Shown: positions 10,920 to 23,245, counted from the stretch's first letter. The stretch is 64,000 bases of DNA from Chromobotia macracanthus (GCA_036877525.1 JAZGTH010000068.1:434001-498000); one strand, 5' to 3'. Numbers and translations: made by a program. The notes: generated from the sequence alone by a model not told the origin.

Positions 10920-11345
10920 CAGACCAGCGCTGTAAGCGCTGTATAATTCAATTAACTTTTTCAGTGTTTGACATAGATAGCGTGTGTTGTAGTGTTGATA
11001 TATATCTTTAAGATGAAAAATGCAGTTTTACAAATATTGGAAATGTAGCTTTCAAAGGACAAATTGCTATCAGGGCACCCAGATTCTTAGCTGATAAAGC
11101 AGGCTTTATAGGACATCCTTTAAGAGTAAGCCATTCTAGGTTAATCTATGTGGAAACTTTCGGTTTAATAATTACAATAATTCAATAATTAAAACTTCTG
11201 ATTTGTCTGAATTTAGTAGTAGAAAGTTGCTAGTCATCCAAGTTTTGGTATCGAGTACATATTCTGTTAGTTTGGTAAATTTATGCATCCTGTTGGACCT
11301 CAAACACTGCTACTTTAGTGTTCCATTTTAAATATTGTTTAAATG
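10920..11345 (-). mobile_element. L2-like LINE fragment
   Basis: About 400 bp that runs parallel to 24110-24420 in the larger LINE copy: shared phrases include 'gtgtttgacatag.tag', 'ttttacaaatattggaaatgt', 'agtagtagaaagttg.tagtc.tccaa' and 'ttatgcatc.tgttgg'. In the larger copy this segment lies between the reverse-transcriptase YADD region and the C-terminus. Here it is a truncated, non-coding piece. Confidence 0.65.
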
Positions 11346-13920
11346 GCCCCCTTACTTCTCCACCAGACCCTGCCTGGACCTGGAATGATATCTAGCATGC
11401 ATTTAATATCTAGCATTGCACTAGATTTTAAGGCACCAAATGTAATCTATATTTCGTATCAGTAGTGTGCCACTATTATTACTGTATTTCTCAGTATTAC
11501 TTGACTCATTTGTGGAGTAAACTAAACCAAACTTTCCAAATACTTTCTAGAAACTAGACATGCTGACAGTAGCTTCACAATTGCAGTAATGTGTGTCATG
11601 TTTAGATTTAGTATTTAGCTGATGGAGATTGCTGTTGCACAGTTTAGGCATACGTTTGTCTTAAGCTTCTTGATGATATTACATTTTCTAGATTTTTTTT
11701 ATTACTTTTTGAAGATATTGCTTTAATTAACACCTTTGTTAAAGAAACAAAGGTGTTAAGAACAGTTAAAAAACAGTTGTTTTTTTAACTGTTGTTTCAA
11801 TGGTGTTAATGGAACATTTAAAAAAAAGGTTGTTCTAAACCTGTATACGGTTATTTTTTATTGAAAATCTATAGAATATTTAGAATATTCATGCTGCTTT
11901 TGACACAATGACAGTCAATATAGTGAGTCACTATAAGCTGTGATCGCTGTGTCCGAATTGTAAATATCTTGAGTAACTTGGGTTTAGTGATATATATACA
12001 TATATATATCAGAAGTGTGAAGATTTAATGGCTTGTGTTTATGTCGTGTGTCTTTTTAGGCCCACGTCGTTCATCGCTGGCTAATCGATCAGGACAATAG
12101 TGTGAGCTCTGAGCTGCCGGATGGCCAGGGGGTGTGGCACTATAATGAAACAGTAAATATCTGCAACATATCTCAAAATATTTATTTTCATTTATATACA
12201 TATACATACTGTATATGGATATTACCTATCACTAGACATGCTGGTCATTGTTAGTGTTTTTTGGTGTGGTTCTAATTTCATCCCCACTTTATCTTGTGCA
12301 ATTTTGTTTTTGCACCATAAAGTTGTGCCATTTAGTTAAAAACTCTAGTTTTATTTGAGAGTGTTGTATTACTGTTTGTTGTTGGGCTTGCTTTTTAAAG
12401 TAATATTAGATGTGGTTCTGGTCAAAGCTACACTCGTGTTTGTTGTTTATTTGGGTTGTTTTACAAGATTGTTTGGTTGTGGTTTCAGTTTTTGTGATGT
12501 GTGGATTATTTTTATTGTGTGTGTGTTTGTCAATGTACTCATGCAACATAAGAGTCCACAGGCAAAAATTATATCACAACAGTAATATACATATACGTGT
12601 AGGAAACAATAAAGATAAGAGTAGAATGAGCCTGTTTTACCTGTGGGTTCTTGAAAAAAATGTACATTGTTTAGTGTGCTACAAACTGTATCATTTGTAT
12701 TCAGACACATATGCATGCACTGATGTGTGTTGCCCATAGACTATCCACATCTTTCCACATAGTGGTGTTAGAGCTGCACAAGTTAGATTCAGTTTGATGT
12801 TTCTGTATTGTGGTGTATCTGTATATATGTTAGTTCTCAATTCATAGTGTATGTGTGTCGTGTTGTGGAGTTGATGTTTAGTGCAGTGTTAAAGTCTCTG
12901 TATAAAGAATGTTTGACTAGCTGTGATTCAGGTAAGTTTTCAGTTTTATTTGTATGAATTTATCTAAATCAAAAAAGATTAAAATAGACTTTCTTATATT
13001 GCTGAACAGAATGTGAATTAGTTGCCAAAAACGTAAGAAATAATACTTACCCAAAAAATTATATACATTGGCTCGAAAAAGCATTTGGACACATTAGCCA
13101 CACTTGTGTAAATGATTATGAATGCATAATTTATTAATTGCATATTAGATAACAAAATATCAAACTAAATGGCATTTGTTTTAAAGGAAGACAGTACCCT
13201 TTGTTTTGTATGTGTACACTTTGTCATACATGAATGCAACGTCCAACTCAAAAGTTGTAATAAGGTAATTGCCACTTGGCCTAATATTTTACCAGTGTTT
13301 TGTTTTACCATACAAGATGAATATGATGCCAGGTCAGCTGGTATGAGTTCACCCACTGTGGCATGCTTATTTGCTACTCAGGGTGACACACAGATACTGT
13401 CAGGCCTTGTTACTATGGAAACAGCCTTTTAGTGTCAGGTATCCACAGGCATCTAGGATGCAAGACGCCCCTTTGTAGGGTGTAATTGTCATGTACAATT
13501 GTCCTCCAGGCTATGGATTTATCTCTGGCCTGCAACTTGACTGGCATATAATTGCATAGAAAATCTGGTGATGTAATTTGCACTGAAATATTACAGTCCA
13601 GATTTTTGGGGCAGTCATATACTTTCTGGACATATAGTATGACACAAATAGCAATCCATTGTCTATATACAAAGTTTGTATCAGACTCCATCAAACACTT
13701 TGCTCCTAAACACTGGTCAGCTTCATACATGAGAAAACTACACTTTGACCTGGAAGTCAGAGGCGGAATCTTGCAAGATTGAGAAGTGGAACTGACAATG
13801 ATGAGGCAAACACAGAACAGTGGAAGGCAATTACATTAAATGACAAACTATAACGTTTATTAACTATAGTTAATGTTTGCATTACATTTTAATTATAATG
13901 CCCCCCATCCTCCCCCTACA
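11346..13920. other. Unassigned DNA with paired hairpins
   Basis: No recognisable gene. Two adjacent hairpins lie at 11727-11793 (reported separately). A GC-richer island at 12060-12150 follows a splice-acceptor-like pyrimidine tract and reads as an open frame (AHVVHRWLIDQDNSVSS...), but it has no known homologue to me. From about 13070 ('ggctcgaaaaagcatttggacac') to about 13890 the sequence has the look of a decayed DNA transposon, including a 105-codon minus-strand frame at 13413-13730 that I do not recognise. Confidence 0.35.
11727..11793. repeat. Two adjacent perfect hairpins
   Basis: The first hairpin has 14-bp arms, ttaacacctttgtt (11727-11740) and aacaaaggtgttaa (11746-11759), with a 5-base loop. 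The second starts two bases later: 13-bp arms aacagttaaaaaa (11761-11773) and ttttttaactgtt (11781-11793). Both are perfect. They have no coding context and their role, if any, is unknown. Confidence 0.85.
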
Positions 13921-13924
13921 GCCA

Positions 13925-15660
13925 GGTGGTATATGGATTAGTCAATTCAGCGGTCCCTGAAGTTGCCTGCCAAGTATACGTTCTGCAGGTGTTCCTCCTG
14001 TGGTCATTTGGTGGCAGTGTTTATTGTAAAACACAATTCAGGTAACCACTGGCCACAGGCCTGATGATTTTGCCCCTCGCATAAAGCAATCATAGTTTTT
14101 AACATCCAATTTATCCTTTCTGTCAGGTTTGTTTGAGGGTGGTTGCTGGTTGTGAGTTTTTTAAATGCACCCTATGATTTACAGAGTTATGACAAAATGC
14201 TGGAGGTGAATTGAAGCCCCTGTTTGAAAATGAGGTATTTGGGAATTCATAAAAATTGTTTCCCTAAGAATTCTGACAATGTTTTGTGTCTTGCTGTTTC
14301 AAAGAAGGAACATCACTACTTATGTGAAACAACCCACTATGACAAGGAGGAATGTGTTTTGTTTCTTAATGAAGGGGAATGGCCCCATTAGATGCATCTC
14401 TATTATGTATCCTGCTTCTGTCAAATATGTGCTTTTAAGAAGCCACTAGGATTTGTATTGTCTGATTTGTATTTTTGGCCAATGACGTATTGCGAACCTT
14501 GCTATCTCCAATAGCATCAGCAGAGTTTTTAGCCTGCCCAGATGTCCTCCAAGGTTGTCATATTAATAATGCAGAAATGTTGGTATCAGTGATTTATGGA
14601 CAACTAACTGTAGATGACAAGGTGTCAGGACCTAGGTTAGACATCACTTCTTGTGATGTATCTGGAAGTTAAAAGAGTCTAAAAGAGTATCTGCTGCCCA
14701 AAGAGTCTATCGTGTCAAACATGAGGGTGTCTTGGGAAACTGTTGGCCCAGGATAGAGCAGCATGGTTTGTGATAACATCAAACTGGCTACCTTCAAGGT
14801 AATGTCTACACTTTTCCACAGCCCAGACCACAGCTAGACATTCTTTTTAGATGTGAAAATTTAGCTCCGCTCCTCTTAATGTCCTTGAAGCATATGCCAT
14901 CACAGTTTCTCCCTCAGATGTGTGCTTTCGTCTTTATGTACCTGGAATGATTGAATAAGATCAGGTTGCACAAGCACAGGTGGATAACCTGTTTGATGGC
15001 ATCCATGTTAGCTTGGCATTTGGGGGTCCATTTCCATTTCACTCCTTTCTTTTTTAGATGGTTTAACTGCTCATTGCATCACTGCTCTGTGACGTCTGTA
15101 GAATTGGGTATGAACTTTTGATACCAGCCCACCAAATTAAAGAACCACTGCAGGGCTTTGAGGTTATTCAGGCGTGTATACTCTGCACCAGCCCTTCTTT
15201 GGTTGGCCTTTCTCTGTTACTGTGTGCCTGAGAAGTTTCAGCTGCTGTTTGAATAGGTAGCATTTCTTCTGGCCTGACTGAGTTTTTGTAATACAGCATT
15301 TAGGTGTTTGATGTGGTGTTCTAATGATCATCTATGAATACAAAACAGAATTTTCCCCTCATTTTGGCCAGGACATTCTCAATGAGCGTCTGGAAAGTGG
15401 CTGCGCCATTCCTGAGACTTCCTGAGACATGGATTGGAAATGGTATAACATCTGGTGGTAAAAAGACTGTTTTCTCTTTGCTCCCCTTCTCCTTTTCTAC
15501 TTGACAGTATCCTGACTGCAAATCCAGTGTATTAAACCAAGGACGGGCCTTCCATGGATTCCAGCATATTGTGTATGAGCAACATTGGATATGCTTCAGG
15601 TATGGTCTTACTGTTGAGCCTATAATAGTCCACACGAAACCTGTAGCAGTCAGGTTTGAG
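13925..15660 (-). mobile_element. Ty3/gypsy retrotransposon remnant (RT, RNase H, integrase)
   Basis: Minus-strand order is reverse transcriptase (15321-15635), RNase H start (about 14860-15240) and integrase end (about 13960-14350), the usual Ty3/gypsy pol order. In the RNase H region the phrases LNNLKALQWFFNLVGWYQKF and GVKWKWTPKCQANMDAIKQV are readable; in the integrase region a decayed form of the 'YHP..N..ERVNR.LK.MI' stretch can be made out. Many stops and frameshifts show it is an old pseudogene. No LTRs were found at either side. Confidence 0.75.
15321..15635 (-). pseudogene. Gypsy reverse transcriptase fragment
   Basis: The 104-codon minus-strand frame contains ARPWFNTLDLQSGYCQVEKE, SKEKTVFLPPDVIPFPIHVS, ATFQTLIENVLAKMRGKFCF and VFIDDH. 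These are RT motifs: the first catalytic aspartate in 'LDL.SGY.QV', the 'PFGL.NAP.TFQ' block (partly lost here as SGSLRNGAATFQ) and the catalytic pair in 'V.IDD'. Despite keeping the aspartates it is only a fraction of a full RT. It copies RNA to DNA in active relatives. Confidence 0.85.
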
Positions 15661-17045
15661 GTAGAGGACTAGAAGAGAGAGAAAAAGGGCACAATGATGT
15701 GATCTTTGAGCATCTTGTCTTCAGTTATCTTTTCCTTGAAGGGCTATTGATTGTTTGCAGTACATTGTAAATATGCCCTCCTTTATGTGGCTAAAATTCA
15801 ATTTGTAATTGCTCAGATTTGTTTAATCAAGTCCTTGTTTAAGAAAGCCATGTCGCTTGACCATTATATTTGAAACACAGCTAATTTCCCATGTAATTAA
15901 ATTAAATTTTAAGAACCACTTGTGAAACTCACATTGTAATAACATATTTCTAATTTCTTAAGTGCAGATAATGCAAAAACAGCATATTTTCCACTTATAA
16001 CAGCATTTGCAGATTAAATAGCAATAAAAGTCGAGGAATGGCTGATTGGCGATTAGGTCTCTCTTTTGGAAGATAGGACATTGTTTAGAGCTCCCTATTT
16101 ATAGTAATATCAGCAAACTGTCTTTATATATCTGTAACATTTGGAAGAAAGCTTTCAGCATCTAGTATTCATTCTTCACAGGCTTTTGATAACGTTGAGT
16201 TTGCTGTTGTTGTTTGTCATTGTGAGGGCCAGAACTGTGCCAAAGTCAAGAAAATCATTAAAACCTGGGAAACAAGAATAAATTAATAAGAGACATTGGC
16301 CAAATCTTAGGCTTATCTAAATTTAAATCTTGAAATAATTAAGAACTAAGGTGAACTTAAAAATAAGCCAAAAAGACCCAGCTGGTGACAAAAAGAATTA
16401 TGTCCAACAGCTCAGGGGACAGGTGTTGATGTGTCAAAACCTACAGTTCTAAATAAAGTAGTAAAACGTCAAAAACCTGATTAAAAAGTGTTCACAAAGT
16501 ATGTGCCAAAATTAAAAATAAAATGATTAAAAGTTAATGGTAATACAGCAACAATGCACTTCTCCTGTTAAATTTATTACTTTTTTTTATGAATTTATGT
16601 GACTGAGAAGGGACATGATTGATTCAGTTAGTTTTGTTGTGGCCACAAGATATTAATTTGTGGGAACATCATAACACGTTGAGGCCACAACATATTAACT
16701 CATTAGAATGTGATATGTCGTAGCCATGGTAGAGGTAGAAGGTAGAAATATCTTTGTCATGGCCACATGATGCAAACTCTTGTACTCGAGATCCTGTGTT
16801 GAGGGAATAACATCCGTTTATTGAGGCCATACGTTTTATGTTGAGGGGACAACATTGTTTAATTAGGTCAACAGACTGTATGACCGTCACCATAGCCATG
16901 TATGACTCCACAGTCAGGATGAGATGGAGATGACTAATGAAATAATGTTTTAATTAGGAGTGTAAATTAGGAGTGTGATAATAATTCAAATAATTTTTTG
17001 TGCTTCCACAATATTTGCATTCTATCAAAACAGCTTTACAGACAA
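15661..17045. other. Spacer with a degenerate tandem-like block
   Basis: No gene. Between about 16630 and 16910 imperfect repeats of 'gttgaggccacaac' alternate with T/A-rich stretches, resembling a dispersed teleost repeat with internal repetition. The rest is unassigned. Confidence 0.4.
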
Positions 17046-17400
17046 TACTTTTGAGAAACAGTGAGATATTCTGACATGTGTGCAGCATCTAAAATGGTTC
17101 ATGGCTATACCCCTGAAGGACATGTACTTTCGTGTCTTGATTTTACCTCTACACAGACCTTTTCTTCAACTTGCTTTTGTTACTTTACTTTTTGTTTCAA
17201 TACAGGGTCCTCCCTTTCAATCTGTCCCTGTCCCCCGCTGAGTCTCCCCCTTTTCATTTACATGAAGGGCAATGTCTGTCAAATTTCAAAAGAAAACACA
17301 TGGTGGTATGTTTCATGGGGCATGTTCTTGTTGGGAAGTGATGTCACTCACAGCCGACCTTATTTTGGTGGTTTTGCAGACAGCTTGTATGAACTGTGAA
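17046..17400 (+). mobile_element. DIRS-type retrotransposon RT fragment (copy E)
   Basis: This + strand block parallels the start of copy C (56600-56770): 'tctgacatgtgtgcagcatcta.a.tggttca.ggct', then 'tttcgtgtcttgatt.tacct..acacagacctttctt', and 'acagggtcctcc'. In copy C this is the reverse-transcriptase region. The fragment is non-functional and breaks off near 17300-17400. Confidence 0.65.
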
Positions 17401-18355
17401 AATGTGATGAACTGAAGATCAGAGCCCAGTTTTATGAAAATCCTTAAGACAGGGTATCCTTATGGGGAAAATATCCCCATAGGGAGAAGGGATTTCTTTA
17501 AGAGCATTGCAACAAACGGCTTAACCGTCACCCTTACCTAAACATTTATATGAAGCATCTTGCTATAAATTCTATAAAACACAGTAATGGATAAATGGTT
17601 GCTATAGTTATGAAATCGCCCACAGTACATGGAACGTACCTCGCTTAGGAATACACATGCCTAAGTCAGTTTCACTCACACATACAGCTTCTCAAACAGT
17701 CTTTATAAAAACATTGTAATGTATGTTTATTCATGTCACAGACACTCAAATGATCATAAGTACTATGATAAACACTTACACCACCAATGACGACATATAA
17801 ATTAATCACTAGTGATCGCAGACACCGTTCTTCTTTATTGTGTCGGCTGCAAAGTGACAGCTCATCATTTTTATTCCATTACACAGAAATTTGCACCCTA
17901 AATAGGGCACTTACTGCTACGTATTATTAGCTCAGATTATTGACACTGTTATAACAAAAATAAATAAAACACCATAAAAAGGTATCATGGAAAACCTGTG
18001 TTTTATTTAAACTTATTTACATGACTGCCTGAATATACTGTAACATAAAAGTAGTGTGCATAGTTCGATACCACTGAACAAATATTTTGATCACTGAAAA
18101 TGTGCACTGTATTCCTCTCCAGTTAACATGAAATCAGCCATCATGTCATCAAGGGGTCATCATGTCAACATGTCATAGTGTTGGTCCCCTAATTTTTTTA
18201 AAGGTGAAACTGGTATTAAGGACTTGTATTATAACAAAACATAAGAGAACACTTAAGTGTTTAGGGGAAAATATTGAGTGACAGCCTTAAGTGGACCCTT
18301 AGGTTTTAAGCATTTGTCTGTTACTGACATTTCCCCTTTTGGTTGTCGACCATTA
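17401..18355. other. Spacer, no gene
   Basis: Non-coding sequence. At about 17460-17483 there is a small palindrome centred on ggggaaaatatcccc. No further feature is supported. Confidence 0.4.
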
Positions 18356-18800
18356 ATTGAATAATGTCACGCCTGACACTGATCCAGTTTCTTCTACTTT
18401 GTTGTCCTCTGGACAAGCATCCTGAAGAACCTACAGTGTGTCAAACCTGCTACAGCACCTTTCCCCCTAGAGGTGATAACAAGTGCTTGTTTTACTATGT
18501 GAGTTCCTCTCTGGTGAACCCTGGACATTGACACATTTTACCTGCTTGAAGCCCGGCGGAGGGGCTTTGCAATTGGATCTGCCATTTGTGGCTACCCAGC
18601 TGGTTAGCTCGCTGACAGATCGTCATATTCCATATGTGGTGATTCCCATTGTTAATCTCATACGAGTAATTTCCACAGTACTGTTTCCCTATCTGTAAAC
18701 CTGTTGTGATCTCCGCAGTGTCTTCTCTTGAGAAGCTCACTTTTCCAACACATTTGACAAGCAGATATTCTGCTATGACCTTGTAAAAACTTCCTTCCGT
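18356..18800 (+). mobile_element. DIRS 3' region fragment
   Basis: Runs parallel to 27720-28150 of copy D: 'gacaagca.cttgaaga', 'gctac.gcacctttcccc.tagagatgataa', 'gagttc.cctctggtgaaccctgg.cat' and later 'cctgttgtgatctc.gcagtgtcttctctt.agaag'. In copy D this sequence follows the recombinase region. It contains no intact coding frame. Confidence 0.6.
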
Positions 18801-19514
18801 ATGTATAGCTTCTCACTTTTAGTGCGTTGAAGGTTATTTCTTAGGCCAATTTTTATTGCCGTTTTATATAAAAAGTCTCCCAAGGTTTTAACTACTGCGC
18901 CTTACTTTGCTGATGGATTAGATGATGGATTCAGGCATAAAAATAAGAAAAAAATGCTGTCTACAATATAAAATTATCTAAAATTGTATTCACAGATGCA
19001 AGTAATCAGATATTTAATAGTTGCAAATACATACTTGAATTTCATTAAACTAGAATTACAGTTGCAGCAGGTCATGCTTTGTTACTCAAAAACATTTATT
19101 CAGTAAGAAATTTTCAAGACAGAAGTGTAACTGTTCCAGAACTATATTTATATACTGCATAGAGGTCAATGTATCTATTCCCTGTGTGTTTTAATGCAGA
19201 AAAATACAGATTTTGTTTGCCAGTGAGACCAGTAAAGATGACTTCAATAAAATTCAGTGCCTGTCCCATATAATTTATACAAAATATTGTGCAACATATT
19301 AACTGTAACAAACAAAAACCCAGCTGTAGCTTTATTTTCTTAGAAAGAAAATGATTGTGTCAGAGTTTGTAAAATCATAACACACTGCTCAACCGACAAC
19401 TGAACATTTAAATCGTAAATTTCTCTTAAATATTTCTATGTATCATTTTATAATAATTTTTAATAAATACTTAATACATGTAAACATTTATAAAACATGC
19501 AACATCATGCAGCC
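18801..19514. other. Spacer, nothing identified
   Basis: AT-rich DNA with only short, motif-free open frames. Confidence 0.4.
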
Positions 19515-19749
19515 CTATCACCTTTGAGTAGTAGAAAATGCGCCAATGAACATCGGCCCGAGAGGACAGAGCCAATGAGCATTGGGGTAAAGGATTTGCG
19601 TGCCGAGGTGCGCCCACCCGAAAGCAGGTATAAAGCCGGCCGCAACTCACTTTCATTCAGGTTGTGCTGAGGAGCTGAGGCCGATGAACTGAGCTGAGGA
19701 GCTGAGGCCGATGTTCACTGGCGCGTTTTCTACTACTCGAAGGTAATAG
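19515..19749. repeat. Inverted repeat with 44-bp arms, internal TATA box and duplicated 21-mer
   Basis: The arms are 19515-19558 (ctatcacctttgagtagtag...) and 19706-19749 (its inverse), matching at 40 of 44 positions. Between them lie a TATA-like 'tataaag' at 19629-19635 and two exact copies of gctgaggagctgaggccgatg, truncated here to gctgaggagctgaggccgat for length, at 19666-19686 and 19693-19713. The segment is much more GC-rich than its surroundings. It resembles terminal or leader regions of DIRS-type elements but could equally be a separate non-autonomous element. Confidence 0.8.
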
Positions 19750-21250
19750 AGCTCCCAAGCGAGACCTACCGTTGATGTAATGTCGAACTTGACTTACTAA
19801 AGGGGAACCTCTGTATAGCCCACCACCACCCAACCCGCATGTTGCTCTGACTAGTCAACTGAAAACTCTCAGAGCTTTCATATTAACAATATACATTCAA
19901 AACTTTAACTGCAGGTTAATACCTGTTATAAAAAGCCTGTACTGACGAAATTAAAATATATAAATGCTTTCATTTATACTCATGTCAATACAGTACTGTG
20001 TCATAATTTAATTAATGTTAAATAATAACATTTTGTTTAATTAATTATTTATTGACAATTACGAATATAAGGTAGGTTTTGGAACATTTCTTTTTGTTCA
20101 TGTCTTTATTCTGTTAACTTTATCCTATCAGTGTTGACTTTCTCCTATCAGTGTTCCTACCAGTATCATGTATATTTAGCCCATTAATTTTAATGAAGTT
20201 ATGTTTGGCTAGAAGGTGGTTAATTCAGTCAAGATTCCTGTTTACCACTGTCACTTTCTTTCAGTTAGTTATGGTTTACCTGCTGGCTTCTACTTCGTCC
20301 TTAAGTTGTCATTTAAAGTCCCCATGAAATCAAAATTTACTATTCTTATATTTTAAGAAATTTTGCGGTGTTTGTTATGTATGATTTGTCCATGCCCCCT
20401 CTCTTCTCTTGATGATGTATGTCTCTTCCCCGAGGGTGGAACTAAATTGATTTTCCAAAATGATTTTTCCTAAATCAAAATTTTTTCCTAAAAATCAAAA
20501 ATTGATTTTTCCTAAATTGATTTGGCATGGCAGTTTCTACCCCTCCAACTTCCAATAACACAATCAATTCCCGATGAACATAATCAAATTCTGATGTGAT
20601 TTTTTCTACACTCACTAGCAGATTGCATATTTCAGTGTAATAGGAGCTTGCATGGTACTTCTCTGTAAGCATAAAGTTAAATTGTTTAAAAACAGTTGAG
20701 CTCAGTTTCACAGCCATCAAAATGTATTTGTTTAAAAAATTGGTTTTACATTTTTTAAAACAAATATTACATCAAACCAGGTTATGCCAAAGAGCCAGTG
20801 CCATTGTGAAATGGCTCTTGTGTGTCTTGTGACTGGTTGCCTCATGGAAAAATTGGGTGTTTCTTTTAAATAAGATGCAAACCTCTCCGTTCATAGAGCG
20901 GGATCGTTTATATTGACTAAAACATTAATTTCACTCTGTTCTTCATATAAAGTTTCATGTGGCTTTGGTAGACTTGCAATGCAACATGAATTGTCATACT
21001 TTTATGCTGAATTTTTGGTCACTTGTGCAAAACATATTTGAGATTGTACTTGTACCTGTTACGTGTTTAACATTGTTAAGAAACAGGTAGGTGAAGGGTA
21101 GGGGTGGGGTTAGGTGCTCCAAAATATCTTTGAAACTATAAATATTTATAAAAGCACTTCTGCTTGTGCATTAGATGAAGGCAACTGATATTCAAGGCAA
21201 GCAACTGAAATCAACAGAGCACCCCGCACATTGAAAAATTATGCCAAAGA
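19750..21250. other. Spacer with minor dispersed repeats
   Basis: No gene found. Around 20310-20440 ('taaagtccccatgaaatcaaaa') is a phrase typical of small teleost dispersed repeats. Around 20455-20525 'aaatcaaaaattgattttt' is locally repeated in direct and inverted form. Confidence 0.4.
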
Positions 21251-21646
21251 TGTCAGGGTATCATCCAAATATTCATGCCAGGATCCTGACAACATTGTTT
21301 TGTGTCAGAGCATGATGAATCCTGAATCATTCTTTTGGTTCTTGTAGTCAGGATCTAGACTCACGCTCTGTGTCCTTTGTGATCTGTATGTTGCTTGTCT
21401 TTGCTTGCTTGACCATTGTTTATTTACTTTGTGCCATGTACTCTCCTGTCTTGAGACTCCACCCTCTTATTTCCTTGTTCATTATCTAATTATTAGTTCA
21501 TGCCCCATAACTGTCTGTCACTGTTACCCTACTTGTTTGGTCCCCTATTTAATGCCCTTGTGTCTGCTGTCGTGTGCTGGTGTTTCTTCATGATATATTT
21601 AGTTTCTTGCATTGTGCCTTGTTGGTTTTGAACTCAGCTTCAAGTA
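21251..21646 (+). mobile_element. Truncated LTR, same family as 9767-10368
   Basis: Starts TGTCAGGGTATC and soon contains ccaggatcctgaca, as in the minus-strand reading of the solo LTR at 9767-10368. Further shared landmarks are 'cagagcatg', the 'agtcaggatctaga' stretch and 'tatttaatgcccttgtgtct'. The right end is lost at the junction with the Tc1 element that starts near 21650. It is therefore older than, or was broken by, that Tc1. Confidence 0.75.
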
Positions 21647-21649
21647 TAA

Positions 21650-23245
21650 AGTCATGTGAAAAAATTAGGACACCCTATGAAAGCCTGTGCATTTTTGTAA
21701 CATTATTGCAACATTTAGGATATATGGATATTTAATCTGAATTTTAACAACACAGAGAGATTAAAGTAATATATCTAAGCAATTAAAACTGAAGAGGGGA
21801 TTTTCTGTAAAATGTAATTTAGCTAACTAAGGCAAAAGTTAGGACACCCTCACATGTATTCCCTCTTAAAATGGCTCAAATCACGCACAGGTGTATAACA
21901 CCAGGTGCACATAATTAGTAGATTGTTACTCAGCATTTTGAATGAGGCTTGCCCTATCTAAATCTCAGACATTTAATTTGGTGTGCTCCTGACTGTTGAA
22001 GTGAGAGTGAGCACTATGGTGACAGCAAAAGAGCTGTCAGAGGCCTTCAGGAAAAAAAAACTTGTAGCATCTATGAGTCTGGTAAGGGATTTAAAAAGAT
22101 CTCAAAAGATTTTGTAATCAGCCATTCCACTGTCCAGAAGATCGTCTACAAGTGGAGGACTTTCAAAACAACTGCCAACATGCCCAGGTCTGGTCGCCCC
22201 AGCAAGTTCACCCCAAGAGCAGACCGCAAGATGCTAAAAGAAGTCCCCCCCAAAAAAACCCTAAAATGTCATCTTGGGACCTACAGCAGGCTCTGGCTAC
22301 TGTTGATGTAAAAATGCATGCCTCTACAATCAGAAAGAGACTGCACAAGTGTAACTTGCATGGGAGGTCTGCAAGGAGGAAATCTTTGCTCTCTGAGAGA
22401 AACATCAAGGTCAGACTGACATTTGCCAGAGAGAATGTTGACAAAGACCAGGACTTCTGGAATAATGTTCTTTGGACAGATGAGTCCAACATTGAATTAT
22501 TTGGACACCAGAGCAGAGAACATGTTTGGTGTAAACCAAAGACAGCATTCCAGGAAAAGAACCTCATACCAACGGTGAAGCATGGAGGTGGAAGTGTCAT
22601 GGTTTGGGGCTGCTTTGCTGCAGCAGGACCTGGTCAGGTCACCATCATAGAATCCACCATGAATTCTACTGTGTATCAGAAGGTGCTTGAAGAACATGTG
22701 AGACCATCTGTTAGAAAATCTGAAGCGGAACTGGACCATGCAACATGACAATGACCCAAAACATAATAGGAAATCAACCAAAGACTGGCTGAAAAGGCAG
22801 AAATGGAGAGTCCTGGTATGGCAGAGTCAAAGTCTAAATCTAAATCTAATTCCCATTGAGATGCTGTGGGGTGACTTGAAAAGGGCTGTGCATGCAAGAA
22901 ACCCCTCAAACATCTCACAGCTGAAAAAAACCTGCATTGAGGAGTGGGGTAAAATTTCCTCAGACCAATGTCAGAGACTGGTAGATGGCTACAAGAAGCA
23001 TCTCACTGCAGTTATTTCAGCCAAAGGAGGTAACACTTGCTATTAGGGGCTAGGGTGTCCTATCTTTTTCCTCAGTTAAAATAGGCATTTTTGTAGAATT
23101 ATATTTAAAGAAGATCTTGAAAAGACTTTTCTTCAGTTTAAATTGTTGAGTTATATTACTTTAATCTCTCTGTATTGTTAAAATTGAGACTAAATAATAA
23201 TATATTAAATGTTGCAGCGTTAAAAAGCAACACTGGGTGTCTAGC
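21650..23245 (+). mobile_element. Tc1-like DNA transposon with repeated ends
   Basis: A Tc1-family element on the + strand. The left end has two direct repeats of 'aggacaccct' (21679 and 21842 regions), the IR/DR arrangement; the right end retains the inner repeat (gggtgtcct near 23052) and then the inverse of the left end up to 'taaatgttgca', after which the outer right repeat is missing or diverged. The transposase region (22016-23046) has at least three frameshifts. The element is not capable of autonomous movement. Confidence 0.88.
22016..23046 (+). pseudogene. Tc1 transposase pseudogene
   Basis: The natural start is ATG at 22016 (MVTAKELSEAFRKKK). A frameshift in the A9 run near 22053 and another near 22243 (C/A run) disrupt the DNA-binding half; the frame then continues at 22152-22748 with DLQQALATV, the first catalytic aspartate in LWTDESNIELFG, and HGGGSVMVWGCFA. 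A third shift near 22730 leads to 22738-23046, with QHDNDPKHN (second aspartate) and LIPIEMLWGDLKRAVHAR (catalytic glutamate). Between the second aspartate and the glutamate there are 36 residues instead of 34, caused by an extra 'taaatc' unit. It ends at TAG after GGNTCY, as in relatives. Confidence 0.9.

Noticed and set aside
13413..13730. 105-codon minus-strand frame as a host gene or transposase
   Set aside because: No motif recognised, no splice context, and the sequence surroundings look like a decayed repeat; kept only as unassigned DNA.
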